From: Myxococcales bacterium | GTDB taxonomy: Bacteria; Myxococcota_A; Polyangia; Polyangiales; Polyangiaceae | Direction: 5' to 3' | Length of the DNA: 64,000 nucleotides | Assembly: GCA_016712525.1 (NCBI GenBank) | Contig: JADJQX010000007.1 | Coordinates: 1,364,001 to 1,428,000, forward strand | Part shown: in pieces, positions 18,164-27,879 of the stretch | Numbering within the stretch: position 1 is the first letter of the stretch | How the letters are laid out: the number at the start of each line of letters is the position of its first letter | Notes under the pieces: generated by a model | Databases searched by the model: none | What the model was told of the DNA's origin: nothing | The model's input: only the letters and a program-made list of their open reading frames with translations | Made by a program: the position numbers and the translations under genes

Positions 18164-19897
18164 CTACAGCTTGTCCTGCGAGAGCAATTTCTCGTGGTCG
18201 GTGAGCGCGCGCGGCGCCGACGCGAGGAGGCGAGCCGCGCGTGCTGCGCCGTCCGCGTCTCTTCGAGCGCGGGCCAGTTGGACACGCGCGGCGAGGACGA
18301 GCGCCCCATGGCCCGCCTCGGCGACGCGGCCCGAGAGGGCCGCGTCGCCGGGCGCGCCCGCGGGCCCCACGACCACCGCGGCCCCCGGGCCCGTGCTCGC
18401 GGGGCTCGCCTCGGCGAGCCCCACGAGCACGTCCGCGACGACAACGACGGGGTGCTCGGGCGCGAGCCGAGCGCGGAGCGCGCGGGTCGCGCCCGAGCGC
18501 GGCGCCACCCACGCCGCGCAGAGGTACGCGTGAGGCCCGTCGAGCGGAGCCTCCGGCTCCGCTCGGCGGGCCCCCGCAGAACCCGAGCCGCCCGCAGTGC
18601 CCCCGCCGCCCACGCCACACTCCCCTCGCCGCCCCTCGCGGACGGCGAGCTCGGCGCGCCCTTCGGGGGGCAACATGCCTTCGCTCGCGATCCGCGCGAC
18701 GACGAGCTCGACCACCCGCGACAGGAGCAGCGAGTCGCGCCCCGACACGGGCTCGACGGGCACGGCGGTGAGCCAGGCGCGCGCCGCGTCGCGCCCGGCG
18801 TGCGCGAGGAGCGCCTCGGCGACGACCACGGCGAGCGCCGCGGGGAGCGGCCGCGAGGCGCGCGGGAGCCCATGGAGCCGCGCCGCGACCTCGGGCCCGG
18901 GGTCGGTCATGGCGAGCACGAGGTGCGCCGCGGCCGAGTCCGGCGAGGACTCGGCCACGGCGCGCGCGACCTCACGGGCGAGCGCGCGCTCGCCCATGGC
19001 GAGCGCGCGCGACGCGGCTTCTTCGAGGCCCACGTGGGTGCGCACGGCGCGTCGCCGCGCGGCGGCGACGTCGCCGCGCGCGAGCGCCTCGTCGAGGGCG
19101 AGCACGCGGGCGTCGCGGCAGTCGGCCTCGCGTCCGGCGGAGCCGGACGCGGGGCCGACCGCGGGGCGCGCGTCGACCGCGGCGGCCGCGAGCTCGCGGG
19201 CGTACGCGACGAACCCCGCGTCCGCGAGGCCGCACACGCGCGCGAGCGCGCGTGTGCGGCCGGGGGCGTCTTTTTGCGCGCGCTCGACGAGCGCGCGCAC
19301 CTCGGTGCGCGTGTCCCCGCGTGCCGCGGCGTAGGCCGCGAGCGCGTCCCACGCCGCCGGCACCTCCGCGTACGCGACCGTGAGCGCGAGCGCCGCGTCG
19401 CCGGCGGAGGAGCCACCTCCCTCGACGAGGGCACGCGCGGCCGTCTCTACGCGGTGCGGTTTCTGCCGAAATGCAGGCCCAAAATCGGCCGGGAGCCCGC
19501 GGAGCTTCATGCACGCGGCCCTCCGCTCGAGCGCGCTCTCCAGCTCGGGATCGAACCCGAGCGCACGCTCGAACGCGTCGTCCGCGCGCTTGGGGCTCCG
19601 CGTGCACGTCACCGTGCCGAGCCTCGCCCATGGCTCGGCCTCCTTCGGTCCTGCGGCGATCGCCGCGAGGTAGCCACGCTCCGCCCTCGCAAAATCGCCT
19701 TGTTCTTCCGCGATGGCGCCCTGCAAAAACGCCTCGTACGCGCGCATCGACACCGCCGGTCCGACGCGGAGCTCCCCCCCGGCGAGCCTCGTCACGTCAC
19801 TCGGCCCGAGGCACCCGGAGAGCGACCCCACGACGATCGCCATCGTCGTGGCGCGACCCCACACGTCTCCGAGGACCGCGGCTCGCGCCGCCTTCAT
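18164..19897 (-). CDS. TPR-like lipoprotein coupled to the Lon-type protease gene
   Basis: 577 aa, highly Ala/Arg-rich. The N-terminus has a hydrophobic segment with lipobox SLSGC at about residue 28. The next part has TPR-like helices: AYEAFLQGAIAEEQGDFARAERGYLAAIAAGPK and AEPWARLGTV, then AFERALGFDPELESALER. The remaining alpha-helical sequence (for example DEALARGDVAAARRRAV and RALAREVARAV) fits degenerate TPR/SEL-type repeats. Its ATG overlaps the stop of the upstream protease gene by 4 bp, so the two are coupled and may work together at the inner membrane or periplasm. No enzymatic motif. The very biased composition makes remote homology hard to judge. Confidence 0.7.
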   Translation of the reverse strand: MKAARAAVLGDVWGRATTMAIVVGSLSGCLGPSDVTRLAGGELRVGPAVSMRAYEAFLQGAIAEEQGDFARAERGYLAAIAAGPKEAEPWARLGTVTCTRSPKRADDAFERALGFDPELESALERRAACMKLRGLPADFGPAFRQKPHRVETAARALVEGGGSSAGDAALALTVAYAEVPAAWDALAAYAAARGDTRTEVRALVERAQKDAPGRTRALARVCGLADAGFVAYARELAAAAVDARPAVGPASGSAGREADCRDARVLALDEALARGDVAAARRRAVRTHVGLEEAASRALAMGERALAREVARAVAESSPDSAAAHLVLAMTDPGPEVAARLHGLPRASRPLPAALAVVVAEALLAHAGRDAARAWLTAVPVEPVSGRDSLLLSRVVELVVARIASEGMLPPEGRAELAVREGRRGECGVGGGGTAGGSGSAGARRAEPEAPLDGPHAYLCAAWVAPRSGATRALRARLAPEHPVVVVADVLVGLAEASPASTGPGAAVVVGPAGAPGDAALSGRVAEAGHGALVLAARVQLARARRDADGAARAARLLASAPRALTDHEKLLSQDKL

Positions 19898-22619
19898 CCT
19901 CCGCGTCCTCCGCGAAAGTCGACCTCGTCGCCGCCGAGGTCCACCGCGCTCACGTCCTCCATCGACGCGGGCGACGCGGGGACACGCCCTCCCTCCGCCT
20001 CCCGGAGCCGCTCGGCGATCTCGATGACGCGCCTCTCGACGCGTCCGAACACGCTCCCCGCAGGGAACCGCCCGTGGGGATCCCTCGCGCCCGCGGGCAC
20101 GCCCGTGAGGACCTCGATGCCCTGGCTCACCGTCTCGATCGCGTGGAGATGGAACTTCCCCTCCAAGACCGCCCGGGTCACGTCGTCGCGAAGCACGAGG
20201 TGCGGGAGGTTCGCCTTCGGCAACATGACACCTTGGCGGCCGGTGAGGCCTCGAGCCACACAAAGGTCGAAAAATCCCTCAATTTTGGCGCAAACGCCGC
20301 CGATGGCTTGCACCTCACCGAGCTGGTTCACGCTGCCAGTCACGGCGATGCCTTGGTCGACGGGGATCTCCGCGAGCGTCGACAGCAAGCTGTAGAGCTC
20401 GGTCGACGAGGCGCTGTCTCCGTCGATCTCGCCGTAGCTTTGCTCGAAAGCGAGCTGCGCGCGCAAGCTGAGCGGCCGCTCTTGCCCGAACATCTTGCCG
20501 AGGTACCCGCGAAGGATGGCCACGCCCTTCGTGTGAATGGCCCCGCCGAGCTGCGCCTCGCGCTCGACGTCGATGATGCCCTCGCGACCAAGCGCGACGA
20601 CCGACGTGATCCGCATGGGCTGCCCGAACTCGACGTCGCCCGCCGTGAAGACCGAGAGCCCGTTGACGACGCCGACCCGATAGCCGTCGGTCTCGAGCGC
20701 GATTTCACCCCGCAAGGTGAGCTCGCGGATGTGGCGCTCCGCCGAGCCGAGCCGCTCGCGCCGCTCTCTCCAGGCCGCGTCGACGTCCTCGACCGTCGTC
20801 ACCGCCTCGACCGGAGGCGCGCCCCTCGAGGCCGCCTTGGCGCGCAGCGGGGCGAGCGACGCAGGGCCGACGTCGTCCCCGCCGTCGAGACCGAGGGCCC
20901 TCGCGTGAGCAATCGCGCTCGCGAAGGCCGCGGTCTCCTCGAGCGGCGACAAGGTGAGGCTCAGGCGCTCGCGATCCCCCGAGAGTCGCGCCGCGAGGTC
21001 GAGCAACCTCGCTCGAGCCGCACGATCGAACTTCCCCCACGACCGCTCGTGCGCCATCGCCATCAAGTACGCGTCGAGCCGAAGGAGGGCCTCCTCCGTA
21101 CGAGGGATCGACGGCTCGACCTCGACCTTCACGCGAAAGAGAGCAGCAAAATCCGGATCGGCGTCGAGGAGCGCCGCGTAGAGCGCCGGGGGCCCCACGA
21201 GCACGACACGGACCGAGATCGGGACGGGCTCGGGACGCAGCGTCGTCGCGTAGAGGCCGAGCGGCCCGAGCGGATCCTCGGCGCCGAGCCGACGCTCGCG
21301 CAGCACCCGCTTCATCCGCTCCCAGATGATCGGGTCGGTCATGAGGTCGACCGCGCGCACGACGAGCACGCCTCCCGAGGCCTTGTGGAGGGTCCCGGGG
21401 CGGATGCGCGTGAAGTCGGTGAGGAGCGCGCCGAACCGGGCACGACGCTCCAAATAACCGAACAAATTCGGATAGGTAGGGTTCGTCTCGTAGAAGACCG
21501 GGGCGTGCCCCTCCGGGTCCGACTGGACGAGCAAGTTCACGTGGAAGCGGTTCAGGCGCGTGGCGTGCTCCGGATCGTGATCCCGGGCCTCCTTCGCCGA
21601 GACCGGCTCCTCTTCGGCCGGGCTTTCGTCGTCCTCGACGAGGTCTTCCCAGTCGGCCGCGAGCGCCTCTTCGACCGCGCGGAGGTACTTCTTGACGTCC
21701 TCGCCGGCCGAGGCGAACGCCTTGTGGATCGGCTTCATCCGCTCGGCCACCAACGTCTCGACCGCGGCGCCGATCGCCTCGGCGCGGGCCGCGTCGAAGC
21801 GCGCGCTCTCGTTCCTCACCCGCTGTGCAGCCTTCGCGACCTCGGCCGTGAGCCGCTCCTCGGCGTCCGCGAGGGCGCGCTTGGTGGTCTCGTCGAACGC
21901 CCCGAACTGCTCCGGGCTCACGGGCTTCCCGTGCAAGATCGGGAACGTCTGCACCCCGCCGGGGACGGCCTTGATGCCGAAGCCCAGCGTTTTTGCCCGC
22001 GTCTCGAGGCTCGTCAAGACCTCGCGGTTCTTCGAATCGAGCTCGCGCCCGAGCACCGTCTGCGCGTCGCGCACCTCCTGAGAGTCGGTGATCTCGGGGA
22101 TGTCGGAGCGGAGCTTCTCGACGAGCCCGCTCACCGCCTCGACGAGCGCCGGCCCGAGCCCCGCAGGGAGCGCGAGCGAGCGCGGCGCCTCCGGGCGATC
22201 GAAGTCGTGCACGTAGACGATGTCGGGGGGACGGGCATGGCCTCGGCGAAGCGCTCGGCGAAGCGCACGACGTCGTCCTCGATCATCACCTCGGGCTCGG
22301 CCGCGACGAACACGTGGAAGCTCGGCTCGCGCGCCGCCATTCCGAGGGCGAGGGCGCGACGAGCGACGCTCCCGACGATCTCGAAGAGGCCATCGCTCGA
22401 GCGCGGCTCCTCGGGCAAAAGCTCCATCGGGGTGTGGAAGGTGAGCTCCTCGGGGCGAACCACGAACGCGTTTTTTCCGTGCCCTTCGGCGACCACGAAC
22501 GAGTCGGTCCACGAGCGCGGGGGCAAGCTCTCGCGCGGCCGCTCTTTCGTCGCGCCGCCCCGCCCCTTCGTTGCCGACCGTGTGCCTTGGGGTTTCTTCG
22601 GGGATTTGGGCTCGGTCAT
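19894..22619 (-). CDS. LonB-like AAA/S16 protease, disrupted by a one-base frameshift
   Basis: Would encode ~908 aa from the ATG at 22619 if one base is restored. The N-terminal part (to about VRFAERFAEAMPVP) and the rest (from DIVYVHDFDRPEAPRSLALP) are in different frames that meet at a run of six G at 22225-22230. The long frame matches the AAA_32/LonC/Lon_C family: a helical insertion (~190-310), a sensor region with ASGGVLVVRAVDLMTDPIIW, and an S16 protease domain with catalytic Ser in DGDSASSTELYSLL (~735) and Lys in CAKIEGFF (~776), both intact. The expected Walker A is not visible (FVAAEPEVMIEDDVV stands there), so ATP binding is doubtful. It overlaps the TPR lipoprotein gene. Confidence 0.82.
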
Positions 22620-22765
22620 CGCGGACCTCCGACCGTACCAGAGCGCGGCGCGGCCGGACGAGCGAAACGCGGGAGCGCGGCGCCCAGGCGCGATCTCGCG
22701 GCCTTCGGCCCCCACCCCAAAAAGGCTCTTTCGCGGAGCACACTTCGCGGTAGCATCCCCGGGGA

Positions 22766-24691
22766 ATGGCTCGATTGATCCTTGCCACACCCGAGGGCCA
22801 GCAGGCGATCGAGCTTCGAGGCACGAACAGCCTCGGCCGACACCCGAACAACTCCATCCAGCTGCTCGACAAGATCGTCTCGAAAGAGCACTGCATCGTC
22901 GAGGAGCGGGACGGGCGCTTCGTCCTGCGCGACCTCGGCAGCTTGAACGGCACGTACATCAACGGCGAGCGCGTCCGTGGCGAGCAGCTCCTCAAACACG
23001 GCGACGAGATCTCGCTCGGAATGACCCGCGCGCGGTACGACGACGGCTCCTCGCCCCTCGAAATTTCTCCGCAGGCGGTGGGCCCGGGTGCGGTGCTCCA
23101 CCCCGGCGTCGCCCCTCAACAGACGGCGCCCCAAGGCTATGGCGCGCCGCCGCCGCGTCCCCCGATGCCGTCGCAGCCGAACCCGGGCGCGGTGTCGGGC
23201 AAGTCCGGCCCCTGGCAAGCCCAACAGCCTCCGCCGATGCCTCAGGGGAGGCCTCCTTACCCCGGGCAGCCGGGCATGCCCATGCAGCACCACCCCCAAG
23301 GCCCCGGCGGAACGAGCCCGATGGGCCCTCCGGGTCCCGTCGGTCCGCCGTCGCAGGCGCAGGGGGCGCAGGCGTTCGGGTACGCCCCTCCCCCTCCTCC
23401 GAATCGTCCCGCCTTCAAGACACGGGTCGACGTGCTCGACTCGTCGGCGCGCCAAATCGGAACGCAGATCGCCGCCCTCCAGAAGGGCTTTCTCCCGTTC
23501 GACCAGGTCTCGCACGACCCGGGTCAGCTGCGCGTCGACTACGAGCGCCTTCGCCTCACGTGGGAGCTCACCCGAGACATCGGGCTCGAGCGCGACCTGG
23601 AGAAGCTCCTCCAGAAGATCCTGCTCTCTCTCTTCAAGTTCGTGAAGGCCGACCGCGGCGTCATTCTCCTCAAGGAGAGCGACGGCTCGCTGCAGGCACG
23701 CGCCGCCCACCGCCGAGACGGGACCGACAAACCCATCGAGGTCTCGTCCACGATCCTGAACCACGTCATCTCCGAGCGCGCGGGTGTGCTCACCCACGAC
23801 GCCTCCATGGACTTCGCCGGCGCCAAAGGCAAGTCCATGATCTTGAACCGTATTTCGAGCGCGATCGTGGTCCCGCTGCTGCACGACGACGACGTCCTCG
23901 GCGCGCTCTGGCTCGACTCGGAGATGCTCGCGCAGTTCCAACAGAAGGACCTCGAGCTCATCACCGCCGTGGGCAACCAGGCGGCGATGTTCATCGAGAA
24001 CACGCTGCTCGCGAAGAAGATCGAGCAAGAGATCGTGAACCGAGAGCGGTTCTCGCGGCTCCTCTCGCCGAACGTGGCCGAGCGCGTGCTCTCGGGCAAG
24101 CTCGAGATCAAAAAGGGCGGCATCTCGATCCCCGAGTGCTCCGTGTTCAACAGCGACATCCGCGGGTTCACGAGCATGAGCGAGGGGGCACCCGCCGGCG
24201 CCATCCTCGACCTCTTGAACGAGTACTTCGAGCAGATGGTCGAGCAGATCTTCCGCTACGAGGGCACGCTCGACAAGTTCATGGGCGACGGGATCATGGC
24301 CTTCTGGGGCGCTCCGGTCGCTCAGCAAGACGACGCCGTCCGCAGCGTCCAGTGCGCCCTCGACCAGATGGAGGCGCTCGGCCGCTTCAACCGAAAGCTG
24401 GTCGAACAGGATCACCCGCCGCTCGCCGTGGGCATCGGTATCCACACGGGTCCGCTCGTCGCCGGCTACGTCGGCAGCTCGAAGGCGCTCAGCTACACGG
24501 TCATCGGCGACACCGCGAACACGAGCGCGCGCCTCTGCGGGATCGCGGCGGCCGGCCAGATCATCGTGAGCGAGAGCACCCTCGCCAAGCTCGGCTCTCG
24601 TTTCGAGGTCGACGAGCTTCCTCCCGCGCAGCTCAAGGGCAAAGAGAAGCCCCTCCGCATCTTCAACATCAAGCGCGAACGTCGGCACTGA
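22766..24691 (+). CDS. FHA-GAF-class III adenylate cyclase
   Basis: 641 aa, no signal peptide or TM segment, so cytoplasmic. Residues ~1-95 are an FHA phosphothreonine-binding domain (LGRHPNNSI, SKEH, LNGTYING). Residues ~100-215 form a Pro/Gly/Gln linker, ~265-420 a GAF sensor (DRGVILLKESDG, SSAIVVPLLHDDDVLGALWL), and ~450-641 a class III cyclase. Metal-binding Asp residues are in NSDIRGFTSM and MGDGIMAFWG. The Lys of LDKFMGDG and the Thr of YTVIGDTAN fit ATP rather than GTP, and Asn and Arg of ANTSARL are the transition-state pair. It probably couples Ser/Thr kinase signalling to cAMP. Confidence 0.93.
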   Translation: MARLILATPEGQQAIELRGTNSLGRHPNNSIQLLDKIVSKEHCIVEERDGRFVLRDLGSLNGTYINGERVRGEQLLKHGDEISLGMTRARYDDGSSPLEISPQAVGPGAVLHPGVAPQQTAPQGYGAPPPRPPMPSQPNPGAVSGKSGPWQAQQPPPMPQGRPPYPGQPGMPMQHHPQGPGGTSPMGPPGPVGPPSQAQGAQAFGYAPPPPPNRPAFKTRVDVLDSSARQIGTQIAALQKGFLPFDQVSHDPGQLRVDYERLRLTWELTRDIGLERDLEKLLQKILLSLFKFVKADRGVILLKESDGSLQARAAHRRDGTDKPIEVSSTILNHVISERAGVLTHDASMDFAGAKGKSMILNRISSAIVVPLLHDDDVLGALWLDSEMLAQFQQKDLELITAVGNQAAMFIENTLLAKKIEQEIVNRERFSRLLSPNVAERVLSGKLEIKKGGISIPECSVFNSDIRGFTSMSEGAPAGAILDLLNEYFEQMVEQIFRYEGTLDKFMGDGIMAFWGAPVAQQDDAVRSVQCALDQMEALGRFNRKLVEQDHPPLAVGIGIHTGPLVAGYVGSSKALSYTVIGDTANTSARLCGIAAAGQIIVSESTLAKLGSRFEVDELPPAQLKGKEKPLRIFNIKRERRH

Positions 24692-24872
24692 CTCGGTCTG
24701 ATCCCGCGGCCGGTGGCGCCCACGACGGGGGCTCGTGCTTCGTGGAACCTTCCCTCTCCGGAGCTCGCCCGTGCTCGCGCGGTTGGGCAAGAGGGCACGC
24801 TCGGGCATCCCACGAGGCTGCGCGCCACGTGCGGGCTCGACCGTGAGGCCTGCCCGCACGCGCCCGGAAACG

Positions 24873-24900
24873 AAAAAGGGAGCCCCTTTCGGAGGCTCCC
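24873..24900 (-). terminator. Rho-independent terminator after tRNA-Asp copy 1
   Basis: Read on the minus strand: stem GGGAGCC/GGCTCCC (24878-24900) with a 9-nt loop, followed by five T (24873-24877). It lies 14 bp past the tRNA 3' end. Confidence 0.85.
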
Positions 24901-24913
24901 TTCGTCGTTTGTT

Positions 24914-24988
<75 letters not shown>

Positions 24989-25053
24989 TAAACGGACCAA
25001 TCAGCAAGACAAGCGAACAAAGAAAAAGAGAAGAGGAAGGCGAAGGAGAGAAG

Positions 25054-25082
25054 AAAAAAGGAGCATCCCGTGAGAGTGCTCC
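25054..25082 (-). terminator. Rho-independent terminator after tRNA-Asp copy 2
   Basis: Minus-strand stem GGAGCA/TGCTCC (25060-25082), followed by six T (25054-25059). It stands between the two tRNA-Asp genes, so copy 1 needs its own promoter or read-through. The stretch between (25000-25059) is A/G-rich and codes for nothing. Confidence 0.8.
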
Positions 25083-25095
25083 TTCTTCCGTGGTT

Positions 25096-25170
<75 letters not shown>

Positions 25171-25223
25171 TAAGATGGCCGTACAACCTACGCTCGAGAA
25201 CTGCTTTTGCCCGAAATTCGTGG

Positions 25224-25295
25224 TGGGCGGGACAGGTCTCGAACCTGCGACATCCGGCTTGTAAGGCCAGCGCTCTACCACTGAGCTACCCGCCC
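25224..25295 (-). tRNA. tRNA-Val (TAC)
   Basis: 72-nt cloverleaf on the minus strand. Acceptor GGGCGGG/CCCGCCC, discriminator A, D-arm GCTCAGTGGTAGAGC, anticodon loop CTTACAA with TAC, and TTC arm GGTTCGAGACC. It is first in a Val-Asp-Asp cluster. Confidence 0.96.
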
Positions 25296-25431
25296 GAACC
25301 GGACACCGCGGCTTTTAAGACTCTTCGGCCCTCGGGTCAACACAAAACGAACGGAGGTCCCGATTCCGCACCGGAGCCCGCGGAATGCCCGTGGGCTTCT
25401 CGGGCCACGGCCGAGCGGCTATCACTGGATC

Positions 25432-25731
25432 ATGCTCGACAAAGACACCTCGAAGCGCCGGTTCAAGGGGATGCTCGCGCGCGTATTTTCGGACGCGGAG
25501 GTCGACGCGTCGGAGGCCGACGAGATCCGCGGCTTCCTCGGCTCCGGCGAGCTGTCCCCGGACGAGGTGTCCCAGGTGATCATGGACTTCGTCCAGACGA
25601 CGTGGCGGGTCACGGTGGCCGACAGCGAGATCTCCGACAAGGAGCGGAAGCGGCTCAAGGAAATCGTGCGCGTGCTCGAGATCCCGCAGTCGTCGCTCCC
25701 CCCGGCGTGGGCCCAGGCGATCCTCGAATAG
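25432..25731 (+). CDS. Small TerB-like / tellurite-resistance-fold protein, hypothetical
   Basis: 99 aa, acidic and all-helical by appearance. It reads like one TerB-type helical repeat: ARVFSDAEVDASEADEIRGF is followed by ADSEISDKERKRLKEIVRVL, each with the Asp/Ser-Glu pattern seen in TerB and EF-hand-like helical proteins. No signal peptide. The start ATG at 25432 is the first in frame after the tRNA region. It is followed 45 bp later by an amidase gene and might be co-transcribed with it. Function not assigned; the TerB link rests on pattern only. Confidence 0.65.
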   Translation: MLDKDTSKRRFKGMLARVFSDAEVDASEADEIRGFLGSGELSPDEVSQVIMDFVQTTWRVTVADSEISDKERKRLKEIVRVLEIPQSSLPPAWAQAILE

Positions 25732-25776
25732 GCCCATAGGGAAGCTCGTGCGTGCGCGCTGTGGTAACCCTTCGCC

Positions 25777-27174
25777 ATGGACGAGATCGTCACGAAGGGC
25801 GCCGTCGAGCTCGCCGCGTTGCTCCGCCGGCGCGAGGTGTCGAGCGAGGAGGTCGTGGGCGCGTTCCTCGCGCGAATCGCGGCGAAGAACCCGATCCTCT
25901 CCGCGTTCACGACCGTGTTCGACGAGGACGCGCGCCGAGAAGCGCGCGCGAAGGACAAGGAGCTCGCGAAGCGCCCTGGCGATCTTCCGCCGTTCTTCGG
26001 CGTGCCGACGGCCGTCAAGGACCTGAACCTCGTCGCTGGCAAGCGCATGCAGTTCGGCTCCCGCGGGGCGAAGGTCACCTGGTCGCCGGTCGATTGCCGC
26101 ACGACGGGCCGGCTCCGCGACGCGGGGTTCGTCTTCCTGGGCAAGCTCGCGACGTCCGAGTACGGCATCATGCCGATCACCGAGCCCGACATCCACCCGC
26201 CCACGGCGAACCCCTGGAACCTCGAGCACACCGCGGGGGGCTCGAGCGGCGGGTCGGGCGCCGCGCTCGCGGCGGACCTCGTTCCCATCGCGCAGGGCAG
26301 CGACGGGGCCGGGTCGGTCCGTATTCCGAGCGCGTTCTGCCACGTGTTCGGGTTGAAGCCGTCGCGGGGGCGCATCCGCAACGCGTTCATGCTCCCGGAC
26401 GAGACGCTCCTCTACACGGACGGCCCGCTCGCCCACTCGGTCGACGACGCGGCGGCCATGCTCGACGCGCTCGCCGGGATCACGGTCGGCAAACCCCACT
26501 GGGCTCCCCCTCCGCCGAGGCCTTTCGCCGAGCTCGCCAAGCGACCTCCAGGGCGCCTCCTCGTCCGATTCACCACCACGAACGATCTCGTGGCGACACC
26601 CCCGGAGATTCGTGCGCACGTCGTCCGCGCGGCCAAGGTGCTCGCTGACCTCGGGCACGACGTCGAGGAGCTCACCACCACCCCGGGGCTCTCCCTCGAG
26701 GACTTCCTCCCGCTCTGGCAGAAGCTCGCCGCCGACGTGCCGCTCGTGCGGTGGAAGGACACACAACCCGTGACGCGCTGGGTGGCCGAAGGTGGAGCGC
26801 GGTACTCGCACGCCGAGGTCGAGGGCATCCGCAAGGAGCTCGAACGGCGCATCCTCGCGTGGCTCGGCGAGACGGACATCGTGCTGACGCCCACCGTGGC
26901 CCTCCCCCCTCCACGGCTCGGGCTCGCGCGTTCCCCCGACGGCCCGGCCGAGATCTTCCGGCGCGCCGCGGAGCTCGGCGCCTACACGGCCGCGTCGAAC
27001 ATCACGGGCCAGCCCGCGGCGTCCCTCCCCATCGGGCTCACCGAGCAAGGGCTCCCCATCGGCCTCCAGATCGTGGGGCGCAGGTTCGCCGATGCGGAGG
27101 TGCTCGCCATCTCCCGCGTGCTCGAAGAGGCGCTCCCGTACCGAAAGCGGCGCGCGCCCGTCGCCATCGCCTGA
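25777..27174 (+). CDS. Amidase signature family protein
   Basis: 465 aa. The Ser-cisSer-Lys triad of the amidase signature family is visible: Lys in VPTAVKDLN (~88), the Gly/Ser-rich GGSSGGSGAALAADL (~155) with the cis-Ser, and the nucleophile Ser in DGAGSVRIPSAF (~180). The family hydrolyses or transfers amides; members include GatA, nylon-oligomer hydrolases and indoleacetamide hydrolases. No gatB or gatC lies beside it, and the length and C-terminal ITGQPAASLPIGLTEQGLP fit a stand-alone amidase. The substrate cannot be inferred. ATG start at 25777. Confidence 0.9.
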   Translation: MDEIVTKGAVELAALLRRREVSSEEVVGAFLARIAAKNPILSAFTTVFDEDARREARAKDKELAKRPGDLPPFFGVPTAVKDLNLVAGKRMQFGSRGAKVTWSPVDCRTTGRLRDAGFVFLGKLATSEYGIMPITEPDIHPPTANPWNLEHTAGGSSGGSGAALAADLVPIAQGSDGAGSVRIPSAFCHVFGLKPSRGRIRNAFMLPDETLLYTDGPLAHSVDDAAAMLDALAGITVGKPHWAPPPPRPFAELAKRPPGRLLVRFTTTNDLVATPPEIRAHVVRAAKVLADLGHDVEELTTTPGLSLEDFLPLWQKLAADVPLVRWKDTQPVTRWVAEGGARYSHAEVEGIRKELERRILAWLGETDIVLTPTVALPPPRLGLARSPDGPAEIFRRAAELGAYTAASNITGQPAASLPIGLTEQGLPIGLQIVGRRFADAEVLAISRVLEEALPYRKRRAPVAIA

Positions 27175-27222
27175 GCGTGATCGGGGCGAGCGGCGACGGC
27201 CCCTCGCCCCGCACGTGGCGGA

Positions 27223-27693
27223 CTACTCGCGGATTTGCTGAGCCAGGTAGTGCGCTTCGCCCACCTGCTTGATGAGCTCGAACTGAGCTTCGATCCAGTC
27301 GACGTGCTCTTCCTCGGACTCGAGGATGCTCCGGAGCATGTCTTGGGTGCCGTGATCGCCGACGTCACGGCACACGGCGATGGCGCGGTTCAAGAGCGGC
27401 ACCGCCACGAGCTCGACGGCGTAGTCGTTCTTGAGCATCTCGTGCACGGTCTGGCCGATGTTCACCTTGCCGAGGCGCTGCACGTTGGGCAATCCCTCGA
27501 GGTAGAGGATGCGCTCGATGAGCGCGTCGGCGTGCTTCATCTCGTCGATCGACTCGTGGTGGAGCTTGTGCGCGAGGCGCGCGTAGCCCCAGTTTTTCAG
27601 CATCTTGCCGTGCAAGAAGTACTGGTTGATGGCCGTGAGCTCCCCGGTGAGGATCTCGTTCAGGAGGTCGATGACCTTGGCGTCGCCTTTCAT
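27223..27693 (-). CDS. bfr: Bacterioferritin
   Basis: 156 aa, typical length. Four-helix ferritin fold that forms a 24-mer iron store. Ferroxidase ligands are in ILTGELTAINQYFLHG (Glu18), HHESIDEMKHADALIERI (Glu51, His54) and SILESEEEHVDWIEAQ (Glu127, His130). The Met in DEMKHAD matches Met52, which ligates haem at the subunit interface. The ATG at 27693 gives the exact family N-terminus (MKGDAKVIDLLNE). About 40-80 bp upstream the DNA becomes unusually A/T-rich, a likely promoter area. It is monocistronic; no bfd-type ferredoxin is adjacent. Confidence 0.96.
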   Translation of the reverse strand: MKGDAKVIDLLNEILTGELTAINQYFLHGKMLKNWGYARLAHKLHHESIDEMKHADALIERILYLEGLPNVQRLGKVNIGQTVHEMLKNDYAVELVAVPLLNRAIAVCRDVGDHGTQDMLRSILESEEEHVDWIEAQFELIKQVGEAHYLAQQIRE

Positions 27694-27879
27694 GCCCCGA
27701 AGGTGCCAGACCCGACGGCACGAAGCAACGTAAAGCGTTGAAATAACACGATAATTGTCTTGACTTTCACTTTCAGCGGCGGGGTTCGAGCCGGACTTCC
27801 CTCGCGATTCCGTGCGCTTCGGGGCCGCAGCTCGTGCGCTGGACGAAGGTCCTCGGGCGCAGGTTCGTCGCACGCTCGA

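Noticed and set aside
19471..24846. Very long plus-strand open frame (1791 codons) spanning three genes
   Set aside because: It overlaps the protease, FHA-cyclase and part of the TPR lipoprotein genes and has no domain; it is a third-base-bias shadow with unrealistic Arg/Pro/Ala composition.
25000..25059. A/G-rich stretch between the tRNA-Asp genes as a small RNA
   Set aside because: No fold or conserved element is seen, and it is only ~60 nt of purines next to a terminator.
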